Below, in pieces: positions 28,487-39,625 of a stretch of DNA of 64,000 nucleotides; within the stretch, counting starts at the first letter, position 1; every line of letters begins with the position of its first letter. Position numbers and translations under genes: made by a program. Source of the stretch: Bacteroidales bacterium (GTDB lineage Bacteria > Bacteroidota > Bacteroidia > Bacteroidales > UBA932); assembly GCA_016287075.1 (NCBI GenBank), contig JAEEVC010000014.1, positions 1 to 64,000 on the forward strand, written 5' to 3'. The notes beneath the pieces are model-generated. The model was given only the letters and a program-made list of their open reading frames with translations. It was not told the origin of the DNA and ran no database searches.

Positions 28487-30322
28487 ATGAAACATCTCTT
28501 ATATCTTCTTTCTTCGCTGGCCGTCCTGACCTTCGCGGCCGTTTCCTGTGACCTCTCGGAAGCGCCCCAGGCGGAAGCCGGACGCGCCATCGTTTTCGGT
28601 GACGAGGCCGGCCTGAAGCTGTTCACATACGGTTTCTACCAGTATCTTCCGGATTATTCGAATGCGCACAAGACCAATGTGATGCATGACCATTCCGCCA
28701 AGATGAACATCGGTACGTACGAGCAGGGCGCCTACCTGGCCACCACCTCCACGTCCTGGGGCTGGGGCAGCATCCGCAATGTCAACTATTTCATCCAGTA
28801 CAATACGGATCCTTCGGTCCCGGAGGAAATACGGAACAACTATACGGGCATCGCCCGCCTGTTCCGCGCCCTTCTGTACTATGACAAGCTGGTCACATAC
28901 GGCGCTGTTCCGTGGATCGACAAGCCGCTGGACCCGACCGATGAGGCCCTCTACAAGGCCCAGGACAGCCGTGACGTGATCATCACCCACATCATGGAAG
29001 ACCTGGATTACGCCTTCGACCACATCACCACCGCCGGCATCACGCCTTATTCCAACACGGTGAACAAGTGGACCGCCCTCGCCCTGAAGAGCCGCATCTG
29101 CCTGTTCGAAGGTACTTTCCGCAAGTACCATGCAAACGGCGGCAGCAAGTTCGGCAGCGCCTACCTGGAGGGATGCACCATTTCGGCGGAAGAACTGCTG
29201 AAAGCGGCGGCCGAGGCGGCCGGGAAAGTCATCGACGAAGGCCCTTACAAGCTCCACACGGGAACTGTGTATGAGACGGGCGGACGCGGTGCCTACCGTG
29301 ACCTGTTCATCAGCGACAACCCCGTGACCGAGGAAGTGATGCTGGCCTATTCCCAGAGTAACGAGCTTTCCGTCCTCGGTGAGGCGAACTGGTACTACAA
29401 TTCCGCTTCCTACGGCCCGCACCTGTCCATGACTCGCGCCTTTGCGAAGACGTACCTGAACATCGACGGTTCCCTCTACAACGAAAAGAACGGTACGGGT
29501 TCCTACAAGTCCTTCGTGGAGGAGACCACCGGCCGTGACGCCCGTCTGTGCCAGACGATCCGCGGTGCGGATTACACCCGCAAGGACAAGGACGGGGTAT
29601 ACGTCAAGACGCCGCCGGACATGGTCCTCTCACTGACCGGCTACCAGTACACGAAATACGTGATGGACGACAGCGGTTATGACAACGCCCGTTCCAACGA
29701 CAACGACGTCCCGCTGCTGCGCTACGCCGAGGTCCTGCTGAACTACGCAGAAGCCAAGGCGGAACTCGGGACCATCACGGCCGACGACTGGTCGAAGACC
29801 ATCGGCGCCCTCCGCCGCCGTGCAGGCATTACCGGCGGTGACCTGGACAAGCTCCCGACAAAGGTGGACACGTATCTCCAGCAGACCTTCTATCCCAATG
29901 TCACCGACCCGGTGATCCTGGAAGTGCGCCGCGACCGTGCCATCGAACTCATCCTCGAAGGTTTCCGCCTGAACGACCTCAAGCGCTGGGCTTGCGGAAG
30001 CAACTGGCAGAACGCCCCTTGGGACGGTATCTATGTTCCTGCCCTCGAGTCGCCGATCGACCTGAACAACGACGGCAAGGTGGACCTGTATGTGACCTCC
30101 GACCCGAATTACCAGAAGAACGGGACGCACAAGTCCGTCGCCATGACCCTGGGTGTCAGCCAGAAGGCCGTCAAGGTCCCCGACGGGGAAGGTTACCTGC
30201 TGGGTTATGAACTGAACCGCAGATGGAACGACAACATGTACATCTATCCGATTCCGGAGAACGTCATCCAGAAGAACACGAATCTCAAGCAGAATCCCGG
30301 CTGGAGACCGGAGGACAAATAA
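28487..30322 (+). CDS. SusD/RagB family surface lipoprotein
   Basis: Surface substrate-binding lid of the SusC transporter. 611 aa with lipobox AVSCDLSE (Cys ~21), TPR-like helices, and C-terminal SusD features (VPLLRYAEVLLNYAEAKAELG; RDRAIELILEGFRLNDLKRW; IPENVIQKNTNLKQNPGW). Encoded 11 nt after susC. It defines the cognate pair. The ligand cannot be read from the sequence. Confidence 0.96.
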   Translation: MKHLLYLLSSLAVLTFAAVSCDLSEAPQAEAGRAIVFGDEAGLKLFTYGFYQYLPDYSNAHKTNVMHDHSAKMNIGTYEQGAYLATTSTSWGWGSIRNVNYFIQYNTDPSVPEEIRNNYTGIARLFRALLYYDKLVTYGAVPWIDKPLDPTDEALYKAQDSRDVIITHIMEDLDYAFDHITTAGITPYSNTVNKWTALALKSRICLFEGTFRKYHANGGSKFGSAYLEGCTISAEELLKAAAEAAGKVIDEGPYKLHTGTVYETGGRGAYRDLFISDNPVTEEVMLAYSQSNELSVLGEANWYYNSASYGPHLSMTRAFAKTYLNIDGSLYNEKNGTGSYKSFVEETTGRDARLCQTIRGADYTRKDKDGVYVKTPPDMVLSLTGYQYTKYVMDDSGYDNARSNDNDVPLLRYAEVLLNYAEAKAELGTITADDWSKTIGALRRRAGITGGDLDKLPTKVDTYLQQTFYPNVTDPVILEVRRDRAIELILEGFRLNDLKRWACGSNWQNAPWDGIYVPALESPIDLNNDGKVDLYVTSDPNYQKNGTHKSVAMTLGVSQKAVKVPDGEGYLLGYELNRRWNDNMYIYPIPENVIQKNTNLKQNPGWRPEDK

Positions 30323-30333
30323 ATCCCAAGGAT

Positions 30334-32283
30334 ATGAAAAGAATGGAAAAAATCATCCTCTCCGCGCTTTCCCTGCTTGCCCTCGCGTCCTGCGTCCGGC
30401 AGCCGGTCGTCTCGGTGAACGCCGATTTCACGACCAACAAGGAAGTGTACGAAATCTATGAGGACGTCATCATCACGAACGTTTCCACGGCGACCAACGA
30501 CATCATCGTGGCCTGCAAGTGGGAATGGGGTTCGGAATATGTCTGGGGCAAGCAGCTCGAAAAGCCGCTGTCCTTCGATTCCGTCGGTGAGAAGGAAATC
30601 AAGCTCACCGCGGTGACCAACAGCAACGTATCCGGAACCTGCATCAAGAAGATCATGGTACAGGATACGAACATCCGCCCTGTCGCCGACTTCGACTGGT
30701 CGCCGAAGGAAGGCATCACCGCCGGCGACGAGGTCCAGTTCACCGACAAGTCCACCGATGCCGACGGTACGATCACCGCCTGGGAGTGGAAGATCGGCGC
30801 CAATACCGTGACCGGACAGAATCCGAAGTTCACCTTCAACGAGTTCGGTGACATCGAGGTCACCCTGACCGTTACCGACAACCAGCGGGGCAAGGGTTCC
30901 GTCACCAAGGTCGTCCATGTGGAGAAGAACGCGACTTCCATCGAACTCCTCTGGTCCGCCGCCTATGACAGCGATTCCGAGGCACGCGTGTTCTTCACGT
31001 CACCTGCCGTCAGCCCTGACGGGAATACCGTGTACGTCTTCTCGAGCGGCAACCATCTCGTGGCCTTCGGCAAGGATGGCACCCAGAAGTGGAGTTTCGA
31101 TGCCGGTATCCATAATCCCGGTACGACCAAGAGCTTCGTGTCCTGTTCTCCTTCCGTCGATGCCGACGGGACGATCTTCCTGGCCATCGGCAATCAGGAT
31201 ACCCAGGACAAGACGGATATCAACCGTCACGGCATCTATGCGGTCAATCCGGACGGCACCCAGAAGTGGTACAGCCCTTACGGCTACGGCTGGTTCATCA
31301 ATGTGATCCCGCTGGTCCTGCAGGACAAGATCTTCGTTGCGACGAAGCGGAATCCTTCAGCCACTGATTATCCGGATCTCTGGTCGGGCGGTGCGGACAA
31401 CGGCCGTTTCGTGAACAAGGGCGACGGCTCCTATGCCGGTTATCTCCAGGTCAAGCGCGGCTCCCATGGCGGCGTCGCTGCGACGAAGGAGGAGAATTTC
31501 ATCGTCCATACCGACTCCAAGTACGGTTCCCGTGTCTTCTGGAAAGAGGGCGACGGTTGGAAGTACTACGGTGCGGCCGCCGGACAGAATGCTTACATGC
31601 TTGGCTATACCGGCGTCACCAACACGGAGATCGGCTTCACCAGCTTCATGTCCATTGATGCGTCCGGCAAGGTCTATATCCTTTACGGTAAGGCGGCAGG
31701 CGCGGGTTCCCTCTCGTCGGAGGCCGTCCTGTTCTGCTACGACCTGACCAAGTACAACAAGGAGGCGGGCACGTCGCCCGAATGGACACTGGATCTGGAC
31801 GGTGAGAACAAGATGTGCTACGGCCTCGGCACCGTTATCGGAGAGGACGGAACCATCTATGTCTCCACGTCGACCGGCATCACCGCCGTGAATCCCGACG
31901 GTACGAAGAAGTGGTTTGCATCCGCTTCCGGCAACGAGGTTTGGGGATGCCCTGCCGTGGACAAGAGCGGCAATGTCTATTACAGCGAGATTACCAGCGG
32001 CCTCCTCGTCGTCCTGAACGGCAGCCAGCCGGGCAGCATCAACGATGCGTCCGTCACGGCCGGCAAACTTGTCAAGCTCAACCCTGACGGTTCCAGGGCG
32101 TCTGAAATCACGCTCGGTCAGTCCCTGTGTTCCTCTCCGGCCATCGCTCCGGACGGCACCATCTACTGCAACAGCGTGAAGGACGGCAAGCCGACCATCT
32201 CCGCCGTGAAGGGTACGGCTCCCGCCGCCTCCGGCTGGTCACAGTTCGGCGGCAATCCGCGCAAGACCTGCAAACAGGAATAA
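30334..32283 (+). CDS. PKD-domain and PQQ-like beta-propeller lipoprotein
   Basis: 649 aa. Lipobox LALASCVRQ (Cys ~20). Two PKD/Ig-like domains cover ~28-210 (PVADFDWSPKEGITAGDEVQF, GDIEVTLTVTDNQRGKGSVT), then PQQ-type beta-propeller blades with repeated DG(T)-QKW or NPDGTKKW units (AFGKDGTQKWSF; AVNPDGTQKWYS; AVNPDGTKKWFA). Its position after susD is that of a SusE/SusF-like surface ligand-binding protein. The start was moved from 30223 to ATG 30334, because the upstream part is inside susD. No catalytic motif was recognised. Confidence 0.85.
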   Translation: MKRMEKIILSALSLLALASCVRQPVVSVNADFTTNKEVYEIYEDVIITNVSTATNDIIVACKWEWGSEYVWGKQLEKPLSFDSVGEKEIKLTAVTNSNVSGTCIKKIMVQDTNIRPVADFDWSPKEGITAGDEVQFTDKSTDADGTITAWEWKIGANTVTGQNPKFTFNEFGDIEVTLTVTDNQRGKGSVTKVVHVEKNATSIELLWSAAYDSDSEARVFFTSPAVSPDGNTVYVFSSGNHLVAFGKDGTQKWSFDAGIHNPGTTKSFVSCSPSVDADGTIFLAIGNQDTQDKTDINRHGIYAVNPDGTQKWYSPYGYGWFINVIPLVLQDKIFVATKRNPSATDYPDLWSGGADNGRFVNKGDGSYAGYLQVKRGSHGGVAATKEENFIVHTDSKYGSRVFWKEGDGWKYYGAAAGQNAYMLGYTGVTNTEIGFTSFMSIDASGKVYILYGKAAGAGSLSSEAVLFCYDLTKYNKEAGTSPEWTLDLDGENKMCYGLGTVIGEDGTIYVSTSTGITAVNPDGTKKWFASASGNEVWGCPAVDKSGNVYYSEITSGLLVVLNGSQPGSINDASVTAGKLVKLNPDGSRASEITLGQSLCSSPAIAPDGTIYCNSVKDGKPTISAVKGTAPAASGWSQFGGNPRKTCKQE

Positions 32284-32286
32284 ACC

Positions 32287-33306
32287 ATGACACTTAGAAA
32301 AGCATTCCTTTCCTTTTTCCTGCCCGCGGCGCTGCTTGTCGGCGCCTGCGGGCCGGAAAATGTCGTCAATCCGGTGACGCCTCCGGCTCCCAAGGACGAT
32401 CCGGAACCGGAAACCCCGGATACGCCCGGCACCCCGGACACCCCTGGTGACGGCGCCGTGTCCATGACCATCTGCACGTTTAATATCCGCTATGAGAACA
32501 GCGCGGACAAATATCCGGACGGCTCCAGCGCCGCCTGGTCGGTCCGTGCCCCCGCGGTGAAGAAGTTCATCGACGAGACGAAGCCCGACCTCATCGGCTT
32601 GCAGGAAATCCGCAAGGGACAGTCGCAGTGGTTTTCCTCCCAGCTCAGTTCCGATTATGGCTACTATGATGTCAGCCGCGACAATGCGTCCGGCACGACG
32701 GTGGCCAGCGCGGGCGGAGAAGGCGTCGGCTTCCTTTATAAGAAAGACCGTTTCGAACTGGTGATGAAGGATTTCTTCTGGCTGGATGAGAATCCCCGGA
32801 CGCGCCCGGCCCAGAATTCGGACGGGACCTACGGGGCCTGGAATTCGGCCTGCCGCCGCGTCACGGTGTACGGTGTGTTCAAGGACAAGAAACACGGCAA
32901 TTCCTACGTCTATTTCTTCCCGACGCACTATGACCACAAGAGTGCCGCGGCGCGGCAGAATGCCGCAGACCTCATGGTCGCGCAGATGAAGTCGATCTGC
33001 AAGGTGGACAACCTGAAAGATCCCGGCAACGTCGTCATCTTCCATGTGGGCGACCTCAATGTCACGTACGATTCCGTCCAGTTGAAGAGCCTCAAGGACA
33101 ATATGTCCTATGCCAGGACCGCCATCGACGGACCCGACAAGGGAACGGCGACCTTCAACGGTTTCGGCAACAGCAACAGCATCATCGACCACATCTTCTA
33201 CGGCGGGAACGTGAAACCCGTCAAGTACTGGGTGGTGTCGGGCGGTTACGGGCTGCCGTACCTGTCGGACCACAATCCGGTGCTGTTCACCTGGGAATAC
33301 CAGTAG
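32287..33306 (+). CDS. Endonuclease/exonuclease/phosphatase family lipoprotein
   Basis: 339 aa. Lipobox LLVGACGPE, then a Pro/Glu/Asp/Thr-rich linker (~25-55) and an EEP (DNase I-like) domain with TFNIRYEN, the metal-binding Glu in GLQEIRKG, His in FPTHYDHKS, GDLNVTYD, and the C-terminal SDHNPVLF. Family members cleave phosphodiester or phosphomonoester bonds in nucleic acids, inositol phosphates or sphingomyelin. It begins 3 nt after the propeller gene, so it is the fourth member of the susCD operon and probably degrades or trims the ligand at the cell surface. Confidence 0.88.
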   Translation: MTLRKAFLSFFLPAALLVGACGPENVVNPVTPPAPKDDPEPETPDTPGTPDTPGDGAVSMTICTFNIRYENSADKYPDGSSAAWSVRAPAVKKFIDETKPDLIGLQEIRKGQSQWFSSQLSSDYGYYDVSRDNASGTTVASAGGEGVGFLYKKDRFELVMKDFFWLDENPRTRPAQNSDGTYGAWNSACRRVTVYGVFKDKKHGNSYVYFFPTHYDHKSAAARQNAADLMVAQMKSICKVDNLKDPGNVVIFHVGDLNVTYDSVQLKSLKDNMSYARTAIDGPDKGTATFNGFGNSNSIIDHIFYGGNVKPVKYWVVSGGYGLPYLSDHNPVLFTWEYQ

Positions 33307-33308
33307 CC

Positions 33309-34466
33309 ATGAAAAGAAGCTGCTGTCTTTCCCTTCTCCTGATACCGGCAGTCGTTCTCTCCTGCCGGCAGAGCGAAACTGCCGGCAGGGAGACGATTCC
33401 GTTCGTGCGGCAGGTCGCCGCGGATTCCGCAGGGGCTTTCTCCATTGTAAAATCCTACCGGGAAAGCGGTCCCAGGGGGAGTATCGCCGTAATCGGCGAA
33501 CCCGAAAGCACGTTGCTCCTGACGGAACGCTTCCTGACCGCGGATGTCTTCGACAACATCGACGGACGGCGGAAGCCGGACGGCCTCCCGGATTTCTCCG
33601 GCGAGGTGTTCGACATGCTGATGGACCGGATGTACGAGCCCTATGAGCATTTCGTCGGAAGCGACCTGGACAGTCTCCGGGAGATGACCGTGCGGTATGC
33701 GCTCGCGGCCGTGGACACGGTCTGCCTCTCCAGTCCTTTCAATCCGGACCTGAAACTCAGGAAGCATTCGTCGAAAATCCTGGTCCTGACCTCTTCCCTG
33801 TGCTCCGAGTACGGCCATTTTGACGTGGATACCCTGTTCCAGATGGCCGGGAAGCGGATTTCGCTCATCGACCCGGTCCGTGCGATGTTCACGGCCGCGT
33901 CCGACGGGCGGGTCGGCGTGCAGCACTTCGGCGTCTGGGCGAGCCGGGAAGTCATCGATGCCGGCGCCTACCAGGCGGTTTTCCGCCGCAGATACCACGA
34001 CGGTTCGACGCTTTCCGCGTTCTGTCCGGCTGCGGAAGGCGACCTGGCCGCCCGTTTCCGGGATTTCCTCCGGCAGTACCGCGAGGGCGCTTCCGGCCCG
34101 CTGACGGCCTTGCTGCTGGACGATTATGGCGTGGACCCGTCGTTCATCGCGCGGGAAATCGACCGGATCCGGACGCAGGCGACGGAGGAAGATGTCGCGC
34201 TGAGCCGGATCATCTCTCCGGAGTTCCGCTGCATCGAGCCCATGGGTGCGATCACTTCGGCCTGTTACCGTATCCTTCGCCGGGACAACCGTTTCACCCA
34301 CGATATCGCCTACCCGAGGGCCCGCTTCTACCAGACGGAGGAATCGGAAAACGGCGATCCGGTGATGATTGAACTGAGCGACCGCTACCTGGCATCGGAA
34401 ATTGACAGTTTCATGGATGTCAATACCTTAACGACCAAGGCCTTCTATGTTCAAGATCAGTATTAG
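33309..34466 (+). CDS. Hypothetical lipoprotein
   Basis: 385 aa with a lipoprotein signal ending VVLSCRQ (Cys ~19). I do not recognise the family. The predicted fold is mixed alpha/beta, with a recurring segment SIAVIGEPESTLLL (~55) and SKILVLTSSLCSEYG (~155), two strand-turn patterns like Rossmann-type beta-alpha units. It starts 3 nt after the EEP gene and its 3' end overlaps the next gene by 20 nt, so it is transcribed with its neighbours although the operon changes character here from surface uptake to nucleic-acid enzymes. Confidence 0.7.
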   Translation: MKRSCCLSLLLIPAVVLSCRQSETAGRETIPFVRQVAADSAGAFSIVKSYRESGPRGSIAVIGEPESTLLLTERFLTADVFDNIDGRRKPDGLPDFSGEVFDMLMDRMYEPYEHFVGSDLDSLREMTVRYALAAVDTVCLSSPFNPDLKLRKHSSKILVLTSSLCSEYGHFDVDTLFQMAGKRISLIDPVRAMFTAASDGRVGVQHFGVWASREVIDAGAYQAVFRRRYHDGSTLSAFCPAAEGDLAARFRDFLRQYREGASGPLTALLLDDYGVDPSFIAREIDRIRTQATEEDVALSRIISPEFRCIEPMGAITSACYRILRRDNRFTHDIAYPRARFYQTEESENGDPVMIELSDRYLASEIDSFMDVNTLTTKAFYVQDQY

Positions 34467-35305
34467 TGCCGAAGAGATCGAGGCGTTGGAACTGCGCTCC
34501 TTCCCGGGGAAAATCATTGTCGTGGATGACGAAGGCCCCGCATTCCGGGAGGGAATCCGCTATCTGAAACGGCAGAAGGTGCTCGGGTTCGATACGGAAA
34601 CGCGTCCGTCCTTCGATGCCCGCCGCGGGCAGTACGGGACGGCGCTCCTGCAACTCTCCGGGCCCAGTCAGGCCTATCTTTTCCGCCTGAAGAAACTCGG
34701 CATGCCGCAGGCGCTGTGCAAGATCCTCGCCGATCCGGGCATCGTCAAGGTGGGCGCGGCCACGGGCGGCGATATCCACGGCCTGCAGAGCCTGCACGGG
34801 TTCAAGGCCCAGTCCTTCGTCGATCTCCAGCAGATTGCCTGGCAATACGGCATCCGGGACATGGCCGTGAAAAAACTGACCGCCATCATCCTGGGTTTCA
34901 AGATTTCCAAGGCCCAGCAGCTCTCCAACTGGGAGGCGGAGACCCTTTCCGCCCCGCAGCAGCTGTATGCGGCGACGGACGCCTGGGTCTGCCGGGAAAT
35001 GTTCCTGAAACTGTCGCGTTCCGAAAGGCATCCGTTGACAGCCGAGGAGCGGATTCCGCCGCAAGCCCTTGAAAACCAGCGCCGCCAGGCCGAAGAACGG
35101 GCGGAGGCCATTGCGCGGGGTGAAATCCCTGCCCGGAAAGAGGCCCCCGCGCGGAAGAAGGAAGCGCCGCGGCAGCGGAAGCGCACCGAGGGCGGGGAGG
35201 CGAAGCGCCTGACCCGCTCCCAGCGCCGTCGCCGCCAGCGTGCGCGCAGCAAGCAGCGCAACCGCGACCGCAAGGCGCTGGAGGCGCTGAACAACGAAAA
35301 CAACA

Positions 35306-35313
<8 letters not shown>
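34447..35313 (+). CDS. DEDDy-type 3'-5' exonuclease with basic tail
   Basis: 288 aa, cytosolic. An RNase D/WRN-like exonuclease domain occupies ~20-180: exo I GFDTETRPSF, exo II around VGAATGGDIHGL, exo III YAATDAWVCREMF with the tyrosine typical of DEDDy enzymes. The C-terminal ~100 residues are Lys/Arg-rich and low complexity (RSQRRRRQRARSKQRNRDRK), likely for RNA or ribosome binding. It overlaps the preceding lipoprotein gene by 20 nt and the following rlmI by 8 nt. Pairing with an rRNA methyltransferase suggests an RNA-processing role. Confidence 0.87.
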
Positions 35314-36499
<1,186 letters not shown>

Positions 36500-36526
36500 C
36501 GGATTCCCCGCTGCAACCACTTGAGA

Positions 36527-37750
36527 ATGACCGACTATTCGCCAATCTATCTCCCCGAGACGGACGTGTACCGGATGGATGGGTTCCGTCCGCCGCTCGT
36601 GGATGCCGCCTATCTGGGCCGGCTGGGTGTCAAGGCACAGCCTTCGCCTTCCATGCTGGAAGGGCTGGAGCGGGGGTCCCGGATTTTCGCCCGGCGGCTG
36701 GAGGAGCGGAAACTGCTCCCTCGTACGCGGTTCGAACTCGTTGACATCGAACCGGCGGAGGTCGTCCCGGAAATCCACAATTATACCGGGCGCTGTCCGA
36801 CCCTGACCTATGAAATCAACCCGGTCCGCGGCTGCGGCGTCGGCTGTCAGTACTGCCTGGTCACGGACGGCGTGCATGAGCAGCCCCTGACGGCTGTCCG
36901 CAACTATCACCTCTATGTCCGCCGCCTGCTCGAGGAAAAGAACGGCGCGGGCAGCGAGAACCGGAACCATTATTATTATTTCTCGCCGAAGACGGAGGCC
37001 TTCCAGGAAGCGACCCTGCTCACCGGGATCGCCCACCGGATCCTGCGCGAGTTCATCGACCATTTCCGGCGTCACCCCGGCTCCCGGGCGCGCCTTTTCA
37101 TCGCCTCGAAGGCCGGTGCGCGCCATCTGGCGGTCGCCGACGGGGGAGAGACGGTCCTTGACCTTTTCGCCCGGCTGAAGGACCGGATGCAGTTCAATAC
37201 CAGCGTCTCCATCATGCCGAAGCCGTTCCGGGACCTGCTGGAACCCTATGCCGCCCCGCTGGAAGCGCGCATGGCCGCCGTCCGCCTTTGCCGGGAGCGG
37301 GGGATTCCCGCCGATTCCGCCCTCGTGCAGCCGATTTTCACGCCCTATCTGACGGAGGAGCATATCCGCAGCTTTTTCGATGCGCTCCATCGGGAGGGCA
37401 TCGTCAACTACAAGCCGGAATTCCTGACGGCCTGTATGGAAAACCTGGCCATGCTCGGTCCGCTGCTGGGACTCACCGATCCCCGGATGGAGCGCCAACT
37501 CTATGAGGATTACCTGCTTCCGTCCAACGAGGACCATCGCAAGCAGCGCGCCCGTACGGCCCCGGACCGCCGGCTCAGCCTGGAGGGGATCCGCCGGATG
37601 ATGGCCTATACCGACACGCTCGGGATGAGCGTCAGCATCTGCTACTGGGTGCGCCGCCAACTCGACATCCCCGAGTCCCTGATCCCGCTGGTCAACCGCA
37701 ACGGCTTCCAGTGCCTGGGCTACCAGTCGAAACTATTCGGCCATGTATAG
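36527..37750 (+). CDS. Spore-photoproduct-lyase-like radical SAM protein
   Basis: 407 aa. The 4Fe-4S/SAM motif is C-x3-C-x2-C in RGCGVGCQYCLVTDG (~105), as in spore photoproduct lyase, and SPKTEAFQEATLLTGIAHRIL is also a segment of that family. The ORF track start 36521 is a TTG; ATG 36527 is preferred. Bacteroidetes do not form spores, so DNA repair of spore photoproduct is not the expected role. The gene is the first of four overlapping genes (8 nt into the ATP-grasp gene), which suggests a dedicated modification pathway. Substrate not known. Confidence 0.8.
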   Translation: MTDYSPIYLPETDVYRMDGFRPPLVDAAYLGRLGVKAQPSPSMLEGLERGSRIFARRLEERKLLPRTRFELVDIEPAEVVPEIHNYTGRCPTLTYEINPVRGCGVGCQYCLVTDGVHEQPLTAVRNYHLYVRRLLEEKNGAGSENRNHYYYFSPKTEAFQEATLLTGIAHRILREFIDHFRRHPGSRARLFIASKAGARHLAVADGGETVLDLFARLKDRMQFNTSVSIMPKPFRDLLEPYAAPLEARMAAVRLCRERGIPADSALVQPIFTPYLTEEHIRSFFDALHREGIVNYKPEFLTACMENLAMLGPLLGLTDPRMERQLYEDYLLPSNEDHRKQRARTAPDRRLSLEGIRRMMAYTDTLGMSVSICYWVRRQLDIPESLIPLVNRNGFQCLGYQSKLFGHV

Positions 37751-38924
37751 CGATCTCGCCGACTACTACCTCCGCTGGTATCACGAGCGGCCCGTCGGCA
37801 TCACCTCTGCCCGGCGGGACGAGCTCCGGCGTCTCCATGCCATCCTCTATCGCTGCATCGACTTTTTCATCCATCATTATGAGGAATACGTCCCGCGGTG
37901 GATGCCGATGTATTTCGACAAGGAGATGGAAATCCTTGAGATCCAGAAGGATTATCCGTTCCGTGCGGGAACCTTCCGCCCCGATTACCTGGTGACGGAA
38001 GACGGCCGGTTGAAACTCTGCGAGATCACGTCCCGTTTCTTCGCCCACGGCATTTTCAGCAACTGGTTCTCCGAGCGGGCGGCGGAACGGTTCATGGGCC
38101 GCTTCCCGGACCGTGTGCGGGAGACCCGCTATGAAGAACTGCTTGATTACATGGCCGGTATCATCGGGAACCGCCGCAAGGTCTATGTGTTCAAAAGCGA
38201 TGACAGGACCCACGAGATCCGGCTTTACCGGCGCTTTTACGAAGCGATGGGGTGCCGTGTCGAGGTGCTGGAGGCGGGCGAGATCGACGCCCGGCGGAAA
38301 GAGTGGTCGGGCGGGGCCTTCCTTATCAGTGCGCTCAATCAGCGCGACATTTACCAGAAATGTTCGATGGACAGCATCAAAGCGATGGTTGAGGCGGGCA
38401 TGTATAATGATTTCCGGACCATTTATCTGCTTCATGACAAGCGCTTTATGCGCCTTTGGTTCCAGGATTGCCTCACGTCCCGCTGCCTCTCCGCCGAGGA
38501 GACGGCGTTCCTCCGGTCCCATGCCATTCCGACCTGGGTGCCGATGGAGGACTCCGCCCCGCTGGGGGATTATATCCGGGAGAAGGACCGGTACATCCTG
38601 AAGCCCGCCCGTGCCGGCAAGAGCGTTGGCGTCTATGCCGGACCGCTGACCGCGGAGAGCACCTGGCTTGGTCTCTGGGAGCATGAAGTGGACAGCATGG
38701 TCATCCAGCCCTTCCTCCCGCAGCGGACATATCCGGCGGTCTGGGAGGGACAGTCTTTCGACGATTATCTCTGCGGGATGATGCTCTGTGTCGATGACCG
38801 TTATTTCGATTCGGGCATGTTCCGCTGTTCCAGTTACCCCATCACCAATGTCCGGGACGACCGGAAGGCCTGCCCGCTCCATACGGACGATCCGGAACTC
38901 CTTTCCTGCTGCGACATGCTATGA
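37743..38924 (+). CDS. ATP-grasp-like ligase
   Basis: 393 aa. The central region has FRPDYLVTEDGRLKLCEITSRF (~78-100), typical of the pre-ATP-grasp/N-terminal part of glutathione-synthetase-like or glutathionylspermidine-synthase-like ligases, and the C-terminal half has the ATP-binding strand-loop RYILKPARAGKSVGVYAG (~285) followed by QPFLPQRTYPAVW. ATP-grasp enzymes activate a carboxylate as acyl phosphate and join it to an amine or thiol. Acceptor and donor are unknown. It overlaps the radical SAM gene by 8 nt and the WbqC-like gene by 4 nt. Confidence 0.72.
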   Translation: MYSDLADYYLRWYHERPVGITSARRDELRRLHAILYRCIDFFIHHYEEYVPRWMPMYFDKEMEILEIQKDYPFRAGTFRPDYLVTEDGRLKLCEITSRFFAHGIFSNWFSERAAERFMGRFPDRVRETRYEELLDYMAGIIGNRRKVYVFKSDDRTHEIRLYRRFYEAMGCRVEVLEAGEIDARRKEWSGGAFLISALNQRDIYQKCSMDSIKAMVEAGMYNDFRTIYLLHDKRFMRLWFQDCLTSRCLSAEETAFLRSHAIPTWVPMEDSAPLGDYIREKDRYILKPARAGKSVGVYAGPLTAESTWLGLWEHEVDSMVIQPFLPQRTYPAVWEGQSFDDYLCGMMLCVDDRYFDSGMFRCSSYPITNVRDDRKACPLHTDDPELLSCCDML

Positions 38925-39625
38925 TCCTCGCCGGCAACCAGCCCTATTTCCTCCCGTATCTGGGTTACTGGCAGCTGATTGCAGCGGCGGACCTGTTCCT
39001 CCTTGGCGACGACTACTGCTACATCCGGCGCGGCTGGGTCAACCGCAACCGGATTCTCGTGGACGGGGCCCCGCGTTATTTCCGCGTGGAAGTACGGAAG
39101 AATCCCGTCTCCCGGCTGATTTGCGACAAGGTGCGGGTGATGGACCCGAAACTGGACCGGAACCGCCTGAGGACCCTGGAAATGACCTATCACCGGGCGC
39201 CCTGTTTCGATGCAGGCTATGCGCTCGCGGAGCGGATCTTCGCCTGCCAGGATCCCGGCCTGCTTCCCTTCCTGGAGCACTCCATTCGGGAAGTATGTCA
39301 GTATCTGGAGATTACGACGCCCGTCGGCCGGATGTCGGAACTGGAGGGCAATGCCGCCTTCCGGCGGGAGGAGCGGATCTATGATGCCTGCCGCCGCCTG
39401 GGTGCCGACACCTACATCAACGCCGTCGGCGGCCAGGCAATATACCGTTTCCCGGAATTTGCCCGGCGGGGGATCCGCCTCCGTTTCCTGCGCAGCGGCC
39501 TGCCGCCCTATCCGCAGTTCGGCCGCCCCTTCGTCCCGAGCCTCTCCATCCTCGACGCCATCATGTTCAATCCGCCGGAGCGCCTGCAGGAAATGCTCCG
39601 GGACTATACCTGGATCGATGGATGA
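38921..39625 (+). CDS. WbqC-like family protein
   Basis: 234 aa with the family N terminus AGNQPYFLPYLGYWQLIAAAD (Q-P-x-x-F/L-P-x-x-G-Y), then DDYCYIRRGWVNRNRIL and near the C terminus PSLSILDAIMFN. WbqC-like proteins occur in O-antigen, capsule and other surface-glycan clusters; their reaction is not settled. It is translationally coupled to the ATP-grasp gene (ATGA) and overlaps the GT2 gene by 8 nt. Confidence 0.88.
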   Translation: MILAGNQPYFLPYLGYWQLIAAADLFLLGDDYCYIRRGWVNRNRILVDGAPRYFRVEVRKNPVSRLICDKVRVMDPKLDRNRLRTLEMTYHRAPCFDAGYALAERIFACQDPGLLPFLEHSIREVCQYLEITTPVGRMSELEGNAAFRREERIYDACRRLGADTYINAVGGQAIYRFPEFARRGIRLRFLRSGLPPYPQFGRPFVPSLSILDAIMFNPPERLQEMLRDYTWIDG

